64,000 nt of DNA from Rhodothalassium salexigens DSM 2132 (GCF_004341375.1 NZ_SLXO01000002.1:425661-489660); one strand, 5' to 3'; positions 1-9,642 are shown, numbered from the stretch's first letter. The notes: a model not told the origin generated them from the sequence alone. Numbers and translations are program-made.

Positions 1-38
1 CCCGGGTCTGTCTGTTGCGCGTAACCAGGAGACCGTGA

Positions 39-863
39 ATGTCCAGACGATCCGCCGTCACCAATGTCATGGTGGGTGCCGCCACCAAGGCCGCGCGGGG
101 CCTGCGCCGCGATTTCGGCGAGGTCGAACAGCTTCAGGTCTCGCGCAAAGGGCCGGCCGACTTCGTGTCGACCGCCGACCACCGCACCGAAAAGATCCTC
201 TATGAGGAACTGAGCCGGGCGCGGCCGGACTGGTCGTTTTTGATGGAGGAACGCGGCGCGGTGGACGCAGCCAGCGGGGCGCCGGGCACGCCGCCCGGGC
301 GCTGGATCGTCGACCCGCTCGACGGCACGCTCAATTTCCTCCACGGCCTGCCGCACTTCGCCATTTCGATCGCCGCCGAGGAGCGCGGCCAACTGACCGC
401 CGCGGTGGTCTACGACCCGGTCAAGGACGAGCTGTTCTGGGCCGAGAAGGGCCGCGGCGCTTATGTCAACGACACCCGGCTGCGGGTGTCGTCGCGCTCG
501 GCGCTCGACGACGCGGTGCTCGCCACCGGCATCCCGTTTCGCGGCCGCAAGGGCCACCGGCAATGGCTGGAAGAGGCAGCCCTGCTGATGGGCCAGGTGG
601 CCGGCATCCGCCGCTTCGGCTCGGCCGCCCTCGACCTCGCCTATGTGGCCGCCGGGCGCTATGACGGCTATTGGGAGCGCAACCTCAATCCGTGGGACGT
701 GGCGGCGGGGGTGCTGCTGGTCAAGGAAGCCGGCGGCTTCGTCACCGACGCCGAGGGCCGCGACCGGGCCATGGACGGCGCCAGCGTGGTCTGCGGCACC
801 GAGGGCATCCACCGCGCCCTGCTCAAGACCCTGAAGACCGCCGGCAAGACCGCCAGCGCCTGA
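39..863 (+). CDS. suhB: Inositol monophosphatase family protein (SuhB)
   Basis: The product is a 274-residue Mg-dependent sugar-phosphate phosphatase of the IMPase superfamily. Motif A is the acidic pair near E70-E71. Motif B is DPLDGT with D92 and D95. Motif C is NPWDVAAG with D220. These residues coordinate the metals in the family. The N-terminal stretch with QLQVSRKGPADFVS closely matches the SuhB group of alphaproteobacteria. The length is usual for the family. An AGGAG ribosome site at 27-31 fixes the ATG. The enzyme is cytoplasmic and its physiological substrate (inositol phosphate or another sugar phosphate) cannot be read from sequence. E. coli SuhB also acts in rRNA antitermination, but nothing here tests that role. 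Confidence 0.93.
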   Translation: MSRRSAVTNVMVGAATKAARGLRRDFGEVEQLQVSRKGPADFVSTADHRTEKILYEELSRARPDWSFLMEERGAVDAASGAPGTPPGRWIVDPLDGTLNFLHGLPHFAISIAAEERGQLTAAVVYDPVKDELFWAEKGRGAYVNDTRLRVSSRSALDDAVLATGIPFRGRKGHRQWLEEAALLMGQVAGIRRFGSAALDLAYVAAGRYDGYWERNLNPWDVAAGVLLVKEAGGFVTDAEGRDRAMDGASVVCGTEGIHRALLKTLKTAGKTASA

Positions 864-907
864 TCGCAACGGCCGGCCCTGGCCCGGTCGGGAAAGCCGA
901 TGGCCCC

Positions 908-973
908 AGGCCGAACCCGAACCGGACCCGGGCCGGACCCGAGCCGGCCCCAGGCCACACCCGGGCCGGCAAC
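908..973. repeat. Six imperfect 11-bp GC-rich tandem units
   Basis: Six head-to-tail 11-mers with consensus RRGCCGGACCC lie between suhB and the pheA leader. The period is about one DNA helical turn. No coding function is apparent. The tract may be neutral low-complexity drift in a high-GC genome. Confidence 0.5.
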
Positions 974-1015
974 CCGGGCGCCATCCGCCTCCCCCCCGGT
1001 CGCGCACGAACGGCC

Positions 1016-1050
1016 TTGACAGGCACCATGGCCGCACGGCAGCCTTGCCC
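1016..1050 (+). promoter_or_regulatory. Candidate promoter of the pheA leader transcript
   Basis: A perfect TTGACA -35 box occupies 1016-1021. The -10 region about 17 nt downstream (1039-1045) is GC-rich and matches poorly, as is common in alphaproteobacteria. The predicted start site (about 1050-1052) falls on the ATG of the leader peptide, so the leader mRNA could be leaderless. This is an inference from spacing only. Confidence 0.35.
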
Positions 1051-1051
1051 C

Positions 1052-1129
1052 ATGGACGTGAAGATGACCAGCGCGCGTTTGGGCTTTTTTGCCTTCTTTA
1101 CCGGCTTTCCCCAGGGAGGGGCCGGATAG
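1052..1129 (+). CDS. pheL: Phe-rich leader peptide of the pheA attenuator
   Basis: This 25-residue ORF reads MDVKMTSARLGF, then FAFFTGF, and ends PQGGAG. Five of the eight residues 12-19 are phenylalanine (F12, F13, F15, F16, F19). It ends at TAG 1127-1129, just upstream of mutually exclusive RNA hairpins and a terminator that precede pheA. That is the architecture of a ribosome-mediated attenuator leader: scarce charged tRNA-Phe stalls the ribosome at codons 12-16. An alternative start is the ATG at 1064 (21 residues), with a weak GGA seven nt upstream. The 1052 ATG has no Shine-Dalgarno sequence but sits where transcription may begin. The symbol is used by analogy with enterobacterial pheL. 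Confidence 0.75.
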   Translation: MDVKMTSARLGFFAFFTGFPQGGAG

Positions 1130-1202
1130 GGGCGCTGTGTGCCAAGTCGCAAAACGACCCCGATTTCCGAACCCTCCCGGCCCCGCGCCCGGAGGGTTTT
1201 TT
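1101..1202 (+). promoter_or_regulatory. Phenylalanine transcription attenuator of pheA
   Basis: Three competing pairings are visible. First, a pause hairpin pairs CCGGC (1101-1105) with GCCGG (1121-1125), extended inward by weaker pairs, at the end of the leader ORF. Second, an antiterminator pairs GGGAGGG (1114-1120) with CCCTCCC (1172-1178) perfectly. Third, the terminator pairs 1171-1177 with 1191-1197. The antiterminator shares its right arm with the terminator and its left arm with the pause hairpin. A ribosome stalled on the Phe codons (1085-1099) would block the pause hairpin and favour readthrough. A ribosome reaching the stop codon would cover 1114-1120 and allow termination. Confidence 0.78.
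1171..1202 (+). terminator. Rho-independent terminator within the pheA leader
   Basis: A seven-pair stem, ACCCTCC (1171-1177) with GGAGGGT (1191-1197), is followed by a run of six T (1197-1202). It lies 61 nt upstream of the pheA start and acts as the terminator arm of the attenuator. Confidence 0.82.
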
Positions 1203-1263
1203 GTTGCCTGTGCCGTCCACCACCCCGCATCACCCCATTGTTTCGTCAGCCAGGAGACCCGCC

Positions 1264-2556
1264 GTGACATCGCCCACCCAAGCGCCGCCGAGCCACCGCG
1301 ACCCGGCCCCCACCGACGCCACCGGCCAAGGGGCGGACACCGCGCCGGCCGACGACCCGGCCCTGGTCGCCGCGCGCACCCGCATCGCCGAGATCGACCG
1401 CACCCTGCTCGACCTCCTCGCCGAGCGCCGCGCCATGAGCCGCCGCATCGCCGAGCACAAGCTGGCCACCGGCACCGCGGTGCGCAACACGCGCGTCGAG
1501 CGCGAGGGCCTGGCCGCCCTGATCCGTCGCGGCCGCGAGTTGGGCCTGGAGGCGCCGTTCATCACCCGGCTGTTCCAGACCGTCATCGAGGATTCGGTGC
1601 AGCTTCAGACCGCCACCCTGCACGCCGCGCGCAATGCCGAGGCCGGGCGCTCGGAACACCGGGTGGCGGTGCTCGGCGGGCCGGGCTCCTACAGCCACCA
1701 GGCGGCCGAGAAATATGTGGCCCGGCGCGGCGGCACGCTGGTGCCGGTGTCGGGACGCAGCTTCGCCGATGTCGCCCGCGCGGTCGGCGACGGTGCCGCC
1801 GACTATGCCCTGCTGCCGATCGAGAACACCACCTCGGGCAGCATCAACGAGGTCTACGACCTGCTCTACGACACCGACCTGCACATCATCGGCGAGATCA
1901 CCCACCGCATCGACCATGCGCTGCTGGCCAAGGACGCCGGCTTGACGCCCGAAGCGATCAGCGTGCTCTACGTCCACCCGCAGGTCTATGCCCAGTGCAG
2001 CCACTTCCTGGCCCGCCTGGGTGACGCGCGCATCGTCTATTGCGACAGCACCGCCGACGCCATGGGCCGCGTGGTCCAGGGCGACGACCCGCACGCGGCG
2101 GCCATCGGCAGCGGCAATTCGGGCGCGCTCTTCGACCTGCACGCCATCGTCAGCGACCTGGCCAATCAGAAGCAGAACCACACCCGGTTCATCGTCGTCG
2201 GGCCCAAGCCGACCCAGGTGCCGGGCCAGGTGGACGCCAAGACCTCGGTGATCTTCGTCACCGGCCAGGAAGCCGGCGCGCTGGTCAACGCGCTCGCCGC
2301 CATGCGCGACAACCGTATCAACATGGTCAAGCTGGAATCGCGGCCGATCCCCGGCAAGCCGTGGGCCGAGCGCTTCTATCTGGACGTGGCCGGCAATCTC
2401 AACGACCCGCGCCTCGACCGGGCGCTCGACCAGATGCGCAGCCACACCCGGCGCATGAAGGTGCTCGGCTGCTATCCCGCCGACAGCGTGCAGCCGGTGG
2501 ACATGACGCTGGCCGCCGCCATCGATACCGGGGACGGGGACGCCCACGCCCCTTGA
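1264..2556 (+). CDS. pheA: Bifunctional chorismate mutase / prephenate dehydratase (P-protein)
   Basis: The 430-residue enzyme converts chorismate to prephenate and then phenylpyruvate in phenylalanine synthesis. An AroQ-type chorismate mutase domain spans about 33-115. Prephenate dehydratase begins at VAVLGGPGSYS (about 134) and carries the NHTRF motif (305-309) with its catalytic Thr. A C-terminal ACT domain (about 326-410) has GAL (338-340) and ESRP (358-361), the Phe-binding motifs of the family, so allosteric inhibition by Phe is expected. I chose GTG 1264 because an AGGAGA site lies just upstream and the reading frame further upstream runs through the attenuator. Regulation is likely both by attenuation and by the ACT domain. 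Confidence 0.95.
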   Translation: MTSPTQAPPSHRDPAPTDATGQGADTAPADDPALVAARTRIAEIDRTLLDLLAERRAMSRRIAEHKLATGTAVRNTRVEREGLAALIRRGRELGLEAPFITRLFQTVIEDSVQLQTATLHAARNAEAGRSEHRVAVLGGPGSYSHQAAEKYVARRGGTLVPVSGRSFADVARAVGDGAADYALLPIENTTSGSINEVYDLLYDTDLHIIGEITHRIDHALLAKDAGLTPEAISVLYVHPQVYAQCSHFLARLGDARIVYCDSTADAMGRVVQGDDPHAAAIGSGNSGALFDLHAIVSDLANQKQNHTRFIVVGPKPTQVPGQVDAKTSVIFVTGQEAGALVNALAAMRDNRINMVKLESRPIPGKPWAERFYLDVAGNLNDPRLDRALDQMRSHTRRMKVLGCYPADSVQPVDMTLAAAIDTGDGDAHAP

Positions 2557-2714
2557 GCGGTTCGCAAGGGCTTGAAGTGGCCGGGACGCTGCCGCTTAAT
2601 GCCCGGGACCGGCGCCATCGCCACCGCCCTACCGGCGACGGCGGCGCCGGCCCGCTTCATCCGGCGTTAACGCGCCCCCGGCCACCCTCGACCCGCATCG
2701 AAAGGATCCGCCCC

Positions 2715-3197
2715 GTGAGCCAGGAACGCCTTTTCTGGGATGATATTCCCGTCGGCCACACCGACCGCTTCGGCCAATACGCGGTGACCGCGGAAGAAGT
2801 GGTCGAGTTCGCCGGCAAGTACGACCCCCAGCCCTTCCACCTGGACGCCGACGCCGCAGCGCGGTCGATCTTCGGCGGCCTGTGCGCGTCGGGCTGGCAC
2901 ACCTGCGCCATGTTCATGCGCATGTTGGTGGACCATTTCTCGGCCCGCGGCATGGCCTCGCTGGGCTCGCCCGGGGTCGAACAGATCCAGTGGCGCCGGC
3001 CGGTGTTCCCCGGCGACGTGTTGCACGTGGAGGGCGAAGTGGTCGACAAGCGCGCCTCGCAAAGCAAACCGCAAATGGGCAGCGTGACCAGCACCTACCG
3101 GGTCTACAACCAGAAGGACGAGATGGTGATGAGCCTGCATACCACCGGCTTTTTCCGCCGCCGCCCGACCGAAGCCGCCACCGCGGAGGCCGGCTGA
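2715..3197 (+). CDS. MaoC-like hot-dog dehydratase
   Basis: This 160-residue protein belongs to the MaoC/R-specific enoyl-CoA hydratase hot-dog family. Visible features are the DIPVG N-terminal segment, YDPQPFHLD (the conserved D/H region of the hydratase site), FGGLCASGWHT, and RRPVFPGDVL. The family hydrates enoyl-CoA or related thioesters. The substrate is unknown. The GTG start follows an AAAGGA site at about 2700-2705. It is 158 nt downstream of pheA on the same strand and its stop overlaps the next ORF, so it may be cotranscribed with that gene. Confidence 0.87.
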   Translation: MSQERLFWDDIPVGHTDRFGQYAVTAEEVVEFAGKYDPQPFHLDADAAARSIFGGLCASGWHTCAMFMRMLVDHFSARGMASLGSPGVEQIQWRRPVFPGDVLHVEGEVVDKRASQSKPQMGSVTSTYRVYNQKDEMVMSLHTTGFFRRRPTEAATAEAG

Positions 3198-3661
3198 TGG
3201 CCCGCAAGATGCCTGCAACCCCGGCCCGGCGACGGCGGCTGGGGCGCCGTCCGGCCGCACGCCCGGCGGCCCCGGCGGCGGCCAGCGCCGGGGCGCTTGC
3301 CCTGGTGATCGCGACCGCCGGCGGTTGGCCCGGCGCGGCGGCGCAAAACGTGCTGATGGACGAAAAGACCGTGCTCGAAACCTGCATCCGCGACCATGGC
3401 GACGCCGGGCGCTGTCGCTGTTATCTGGGCGTCATCAAGGCCGAGGCGGGGCCAGAGCTCTACGAGGCCACGGTGGCCTATGTGGCCGCCACCTTCTCCG
3501 GCGACGCCAAGGCGGTCGACCGGGTCCGCCAGCGCTTCGACCTGACCGCCGAGCGCGAACAGGCGATGGTCGAGCGGCTGCGCGCCGCCTCGGCCACCGC
3601 AAGCGAGGTGTGCGAGGCCGCCGCCCGCCGGCAATCCGGACGCGACGGCGGCAGTCGCTGA
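3197..3661 (+). CDS. Small exported protein of unknown function
   Basis: This 154-residue protein has an Arg-rich start followed by an Ala-rich hydrophobic stretch (about residues 25-48) ending AAAQ, which looks like a signal peptide. The mature part has a cysteine cluster, CIRDHGDAGRCRCY, and one further Cys near the C-terminus. These could form disulfides in the periplasm. Its ATG overlaps the MaoC stop codon (TGATG), which suggests translational coupling. I do not recognise the family. Confidence 0.65.
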   Translation: MARKMPATPARRRRLGRRPAARPAAPAAASAGALALVIATAGGWPGAAAQNVLMDEKTVLETCIRDHGDAGRCRCYLGVIKAEAGPELYEATVAYVAATFSGDAKAVDRVRQRFDLTAEREQAMVERLRAASATASEVCEAAARRQSGRDGGSR

Positions 3662-3767
3662 GCCGGCCTCCAACCGCCGCCATGCGGCAATTCCTGCCCG
3701 CTGTTGGTGCCCGAAACGGCGTGATACACTGACGTCATGCGTGTTGGCGGATCCAGGGAGGGAGGCG

Positions 3768-4355
3768 ATGACGCAACACCGACCGGCAACGCTCGACCTG
3801 ACGACAAGACGGCACCAACGGTCTGCGGGCGCGGCGCTGGCGATGCTTCTGGCGCTCGGCGGTTGCGGCGATGACCGCGACGATCGCGCACCGACCACCC
3901 TCGACGGCGTCGCCCTGCCCACCTCGCCCGAAACCGAGCCGCTTACCGACTGCCATTTCCCCGAGCGGACCCGCCATGGCGATGCGCTCAGCGCATTGTT
4001 CGACCTGCCCACTGCCTGTCAGGTGTTTCCGTCCACGGTGGCCAACCGGGTGTTCCGCTTCTACGCCGACGCCCTGTCGCGGCACGGCTGGCGCCATCAG
4101 GAAGGGCGCGGCCATATCGTGCGCTTCACCCGCGACGATCGGCGCCTGACCCTGGTGGGCCTGCCCTACGACACGCCGCCCGAGGGCCAACGGGTCCGGC
4201 GCATGGTGCTGGTGTTCGCGCTCGACACCGCCAACCCGCCAGAGCCTTCGGCTGCGGTCTCCCCGGGCCGCGCCGCCCCCTCCCCCGACGCTCAGGACCA
4301 GGACCATGGCGGACCGCACCGCGACGATACCGCCGGCCCACGCCGGCAACGCTGA
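3768..4355 (+). CDS. Putative lipoprotein
   Basis: This 195-residue protein has an N-terminal signal with a lipobox (LALGGC, Cys near residue 32), followed by GDDRDD. An Asp after the +1 Cys would favour inner-membrane retention by the E. coli rule. The mid-region has two further Cys (TDCHF, TACQV) and the tail is Pro/Asp-rich and probably disordered. I chose ATG 3768 because GGGAGG lies just upstream. A GTG at 3741 is possible but worse placed. No domain is recognised. Confidence 0.65.
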   Translation: MTQHRPATLDLTTRRHQRSAGAALAMLLALGGCGDDRDDRAPTTLDGVALPTSPETEPLTDCHFPERTRHGDALSALFDLPTACQVFPSTVANRVFRFYADALSRHGWRHQEGRGHIVRFTRDDRRLTLVGLPYDTPPEGQRVRRMVLVFALDTANPPEPSAAVSPGRAAPSPDAQDQDHGGPHRDDTAGPRRQR

Positions 4356-4458
4356 GCGCTCGACGCCCGGAAACGGGGCGGCCCGGCCACCGTCATCAGC
4401 CGTTGCCGCCTCCCGGCCCCTTGACCGCCGGGGTCGTTTAGGGGACACCGGTCTGGCC

Positions 4459-5235
4459 ATGGATGATATGACCCCGACGCTGTTGCACGGCGTGCCGCCC
4501 AAGGTGAAGGCGCCGAAAGCCTATGGAGACCGGCTGCACCGCTTGCAGGTGGAACTGGTCAAGCTGCAACGCGCCATCGTCAAACAGGATCTGCGCGTCT
4601 GCGTGCTAATCGAAGGCCGCGACGCCGCCGGCAAGGACGGCATGATCCGCCGCATCGTCCGCCACATGGCGCCACGCGTGGTCAAGTCGGTGGCGCTCGG
4701 CAAACCCACCGAGACCGAACGCCATCAATGGTACTTCCAGCGCTATGCCGCCCATCTGCCCACGTCGAGCGAAATGGTGCTGTTCAACCGCTCCTGGTAC
4801 AATCGCGGCGTGGTCGAACCGGTCATGGGGTTCTGCAGCCCGGCCCAGGCCGACGCCTTTCTGGAAGATGCGCCCAAGTTCGAGGCGATGATCCAGCGCG
4901 GCGGGCTGAAGCTGTTCAAATACTGGATCGAGGTCAGCCGCGAGGAACAGGCCAAGCGCTTGGAGCGCCGCCGTCAGGACCCGCTACGCCAGTGGAAGAT
5001 CAGCCCGGTGGACGACGCGGCCCAAGCCCATTACGACGCCTTCACCCGGGCGCGCGACCGCATGCTGGCGGCCACCGACCACCCTCACGGGCGCTGGTTG
5101 ATCGTCAATGGCAACAACAAGAAAGCCGCGCGGCTGAACCTGATCGCCGATCTCTTGAGCCGTCTGACCTATCCGGAAAAGGACGACGACGCGCTATCGG
5201 TGGACCCGACCGTGGTCATGCCCTATCGGGCCTGA
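4459..5235 (+). CDS. ppk2: Polyphosphate kinase 2 family protein
   Basis: This 258-residue cytoplasmic kinase transfers phosphate between polyphosphate and nucleotides. The Walker A variant EGRDAAGKDG lies at 52-61 and the Walker B/lid region FNRSWYNR at 109-116. ERHQWYFQRY and the C-terminal GNNKKAARLN are typical of the family. The length is that of a single-domain PPK2. Whether it prefers ADP, GDP or nucleoside monophosphates cannot be decided by eye. The reading frame is open upstream to 4306, but the ATG at 4459 matches the usual family start. Confidence 0.92.
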   Translation: MDDMTPTLLHGVPPKVKAPKAYGDRLHRLQVELVKLQRAIVKQDLRVCVLIEGRDAAGKDGMIRRIVRHMAPRVVKSVALGKPTETERHQWYFQRYAAHLPTSSEMVLFNRSWYNRGVVEPVMGFCSPAQADAFLEDAPKFEAMIQRGGLKLFKYWIEVSREEQAKRLERRRQDPLRQWKISPVDDAAQAHYDAFTRARDRMLAATDHPHGRWLIVNGNNKKAARLNLIADLLSRLTYPEKDDDALSVDPTVVMPYRA

Positions 5236-5455
5236 GCCCGACATCGCCCGCGTCGGGGCACCCGCCGCTTCACGACGGCCAAACCGGGCCCCGCGGCCGC
5301 GGGCATAGTCAATGGGGGCACGAGCCCGGGCGGACCAGCCGTCGCCGGCGCGCGCCCGATGCGGTCGGGCGTCGGCGCCAGCCGGCGCTGGCTGCCACGC
5401 TCCGCCCGCCATGACACCCCTCCCCTTGGCCCGCTGCGGGCCGTGGGCAGCCGGC

Positions 5456-6040
5456 TCAGCCGTCGCCGCGGTCCGCCGTCGCGGCGCGACGTTCGGCCAA
5501 CAGCGCCTGGTTGTGGGCGACGATCTCGGCCGGAGCGCCCGAAGGTGCCAGGTCGGCGGCGCGCGCATAGGCCGCCGCGGCCGCGTCGTACTCGCCTTTT
5601 TGAAGATAGGCAGTGGCGAGACTGTTATGGGCCATCCAGACTTCCGGGCGGATGGCGATCGCCGCCTGACACGCCGCTTCAGCAGCATCGAACGCCGCCA
5701 GCCGGGTATGCAGCACGCACAACGCGTTCTGGGCCGTATAGCGCATCTGCGGCGAAGAGTCGTCCTCGGTCAACGACAAGATAAGGTCGCCCGCCCGCGC
5801 CGCATCGCCGGCCGCGACCGCTTCCCGGATCTCCGCCAGTTCGCCCGGCTCGGCAAGGCGGAGGATCACCTTGGGCATCACCCGCTCGTCCAGGCGTTGG
5901 GCCTGTGCCGCCCCGCCCGTCCCGATGCTGCCCGGGCTGAGCCCGCCAAGGGCCGCCGCCACGACCAACCCCGCCACCCAAAACGCCGCGATCGGCCGGC
6001 GCAATCGGCGCGCGGCCCATGCTCCGCTCCCGTCTCTCAT
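5456..6040 (-). CDS. Membrane-anchored or exported TPR-repeat protein
   Basis: This 194-residue protein has an N-terminal hydrophobic segment (about 15-35) after an Arg-rich start, so it is exported or anchored. The C-terminal two-thirds is helical with tetratricopeptide-like repeats, for example NSLATAYLQKGEYDAAAAAY. TPRs mediate protein-protein contacts and no partner is evident. GGAGG just upstream supports this ATG, whereas a longer frame reading upstream to 6235 has no support. Confidence 0.75.
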   Translation of the reverse strand: MRDGSGAWAARRLRRPIAAFWVAGLVVAAALGGLSPGSIGTGGAAQAQRLDERVMPKVILRLAEPGELAEIREAVAAGDAARAGDLILSLTEDDSSPQMRYTAQNALCVLHTRLAAFDAAEAACQAAIAIRPEVWMAHNSLATAYLQKGEYDAAAAAYARAADLAPSGAPAEIVAHNQALLAERRAATADRGDG

Positions 6041-6152
6041 GATCGCCTCCGTCCTCTCAGGGCCGGCCACACCGGACCGGCTGCAGGGACAAATCCTATC
6101 ATGAAAACGGGGCGCCTGACAAAAAATTGCGCCAACCCGTTGCGCCCGGAAA

Positions 6153-6187
6153 CAAAAAACCGGCAGGCCCGTTTGGCCCTGCCGGTT
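6153..6187 (-). terminator. Terminator downstream of the DUF4168 gene
   Basis: A ten-pair stem, AACCGGCAGG on the plus strand (6158-6167) with CCTGCCGGTT (6178-6187), is followed on the minus strand by a T-run (AAAAAA at 6154-6159 on the plus strand). It lies about 55 nt past the stop of the minus-strand gene ending at 6243. Confidence 0.85.
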
Positions 6188-6242
6188 GGTGGTCGCGTTT
6201 GCCGCCACCGGACCGGGTCCGACGGCGCGGCGCACGGCGTGC

Positions 6243-6656
6243 CTAGGAGCCCTGGGAAGCGCCTTCGCCGCCGTCGATCTCGGCGCGCAGCATTTCCTGC
6301 ACCTTGGCGCGGAACGCCGGATCCTGGCGCGCCTTCTGGGTGATCGCCATATATTCCTTCATGGAGATGTTGGGCGCGTCGGCGACCGCGGTTTCCATCT
6401 CGCCGCGCATGGTCTCCATGACCTTGCGGCGTTCGGCCTGGTCCTCGGTGCCGGCCATTTGCTTCTGCGCCTTGGCGATAATCGGCGTCACCGACGCTGC
6501 GGCGGCGACAAAGGCCTCGATCTTCGCATCGGAGAAGGATTGCTCAGTCTGTTGCCCCTGCATGGACATGCCACCCTGGGCGTTCTGGGCGGTCGCGGGC
6601 ATGGCGAGACACGCGGCCGCGACGGTCGCGGCCATCGCCGATTTCCAGTTCAACAT
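6243..6656 (-). CDS. DUF4168-like exported protein
   Basis: This 137-residue protein starts with a signal peptide ending in ATAQ (about residues 1-24). A Gln/Met-rich linker follows, then a helical domain resembling DUF4168: FSDAKIEAFV, repeated Lys/Arg/Glu heptads, and ITQKARQDPAF. DUF4168 proteins are periplasmic and of unknown function. It is a monocistronic unit with its own terminator. Family assignment is by pattern only. Confidence 0.68.
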   Translation of the reverse strand: MLNWKSAMAATVAAACLAMPATAQNAQGGMSMQGQQTEQSFSDAKIEAFVAAAASVTPIIAKAQKQMAGTEDQAERRKVMETMRGEMETAVADAPNISMKEYMAITQKARQDPAFRAKVQEMLRAEIDGGEGASQGS

Positions 6657-6861
6657 GGGATCGCTCCCCTATGGTCGTCAAAAAAGGTCTTGTGAAAACA
6701 GCCCTTGAACAAAGAGCCTAGGTCTTTGGCCCGTCGGCCACGACCCTCAAAACTCGGCGCCGGCGAGCCGGCGTCTGTATGGAAAAACAGATGGTGCAAA
6801 GATAGAGAGGCACCGGGGCTGCCACAAGCCCCACCGGCGCCGGTTGAGCCGCGCTGTCGTC

Positions 6862-7500
6862 TCAGAGCACCTCGAACAGCGCCGCCGGCCCTCAATCAGC
6901 GCATGACCGGTCAGCCGCGCCCCGGTCATGCCATAAGGGTGACCGATAGAGATGGCACCGCCATTGACGTTGACCCTGTCGGGGTCGAGGCCCAACCGGT
7001 CGCGGCAATACAGCGCCTGGACCGCGAACGCCTCGTTCAACTCCCACAGGTCGATGTCGTCGACGGACAAGCCGTGGTTCGCCAACAGCTTGGGCACCGC
7101 CAGCACCGGCCCAATGCCCATTTCCTCGGGCGCCAGGCCGGCCACCGCCATGCCGCGATACAGCCCCAGAGGGCGCAGCCCCCGCGCCTCGGCGGTCCGC
7201 ACGTCCATCACCACGCAGGCCGACGCGCCATCCGACAACTGGCTGGCATTGCCGGCGGTGACCGTCCCACCGTCGATCACCGGCGCCAGCCCGGCCAGCG
7301 CCTCGGCGGTGGTATCGGGCCGGTTGCCCTCGTCGGCGGCAAGCGTGACGGTCTCGTGGCGCACCGCCCCCGTAGCGCGGTCGCGAACCGCCTTGGTGAT
7401 GGTCAGGGGCACGATCTCGTCGTCGAGCCGGCCCGCGGCCTGCGCGGCGGCGGTACGCTGCTGCGAGACCAGCGCGAAGGCGTCCTGCGCCGCGCGGTCG
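6862..7500 (-). pseudogene. Decayed thiolase (acetyl-CoA C-acetyltransferase) remnant
   Basis: Thiolase sequence is recognisable from about QDAFALVSQQR through DDEIVPLTITK, GNASQLSDGAS, ELNEAFAVQAL and GHPYGMTGARLTGH. The N-terminal half, with the nucleophilic Cys loop, is absent and replaced by unrelated sequence above about 7500. At the 3' end, after LIEGRR, the usual CxGGG segment with the second catalytic Cys is missing. A different frame resumes at ALFEVL followed by TGA at 6862-6864, the normal thiolase C-terminus. This implies an internal deletion of very roughly 17 codons plus a frameshift. With both catalytic Cys lost, the gene is non-functional. An ORF starting at GTG 7412 remains open but should not be annotated as an enzyme. 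Confidence 0.85.
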
Positions 7501-7628
7501 CCCCGATGTCCGGCGCGCTGCCCGACGGCTGCGCCGGCGTGCTGCCCCGGGGGCGTATCGCCTGCCCCGGATACGCCCGGACGCTCCGGGGCCGCTCGGA
7601 CCCGCCCCGGTCGCCGCCGATGCGCCGC

Positions 7629-8912
<1,284 letters not shown>

Positions 8913-9106
8913 CGCGTCGCCTCTCTCTCTTAACAGCCCACGCCCCAAGCGGTTCGGGCGCCGGCGAACCCCCTCATTGGCCGCGTTTTATGGGCCTTGG
9001 GCGCAGGGTGTGGCAAGGGCTTTCCGAGCCGATACGCCCTGGCTTGCGCCCCATCACGAACCAAGATATGCGCAAAGAGACCCGCAAAGGACGAGGAGTC
9101 GGAGCG

Positions 9107-9562
9107 ATGACAGATTTCGCAGCCCTGGAAGACGGCGTCTACGCCGCGCCGCAGCTCACCGCCGAGGAAATCAAGGCGGCCCGCGCGATGGGCGTCACGA
9201 CCATCGTCTCCAACCGGGTCGACGGTGAAGAACCGGGCGCCCCGGCGGCGGCCCAGGTCCAGGGCTGGGCGGAGGCCGAGGGGCTGCGCTTCCACCACAT
9301 CCCCGTGGTGCCCGGCCAGATCACCGCCGACAATGTCAAACAGATGGCCCGGGCACTGGACGAGACCGGCGACGACGGCAAGCTGCTGGTGTTCTGCAAG
9401 ACCGGCGGGCGCTCGGCGGTGCTGTGGGCGCTGGCCCGCGCCGCCCAGGGCCACCAGGAGCCCGAGGCGCTGGTCGCCGCCGCCGGTCAGGCCGGCTTCG
9501 ACATCCGACCGCTGACCGACATGCTGCGCGGTGCCAAGGCCCAGGGTCTCGACGGGCTCTGA
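9107..9562 (+). CDS. DUF442 / TIGR01244-type phosphatase-fold protein
   Basis: This 151-residue protein fits the beta-lactamase-hydrolase-like (DUF442) family with a dual-specificity phosphatase fold. Residues 97-103 read CKTGGRS, matching the C-x4-R-S active loop. Upstream segments PQLTAEEIKAA and GVTTIVSNR match the family. Stand-alone members are often annotated as sulfur transferases or phosphatases, and the true reaction is unsettled. GGAG just upstream defines the ATG. It is divergent from the nucleotide-sugar dehydrogenase. Confidence 0.85.
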   Translation: MTDFAALEDGVYAAPQLTAEEIKAARAMGVTTIVSNRVDGEEPGAPAAAQVQGWAEAEGLRFHHIPVVPGQITADNVKQMARALDETGDDGKLLVFCKTGGRSAVLWALARAAQGHQEPEALVAAAGQAGFDIRPLTDMLRGAKAQGLDGL

Positions 9563-9642
9563 GCCGCCCCGACCGCGACCGACCAGCCCCGACCGCGCCG
9601 CCCCCGGCCGACCCGGCCCCGACCGGCGAGCCCGGCCCCGGG

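Noticed and set aside
1246..2547. 433-codon minus-strand frame opposite pheA
   Set aside because: Antisense shadow without domains.
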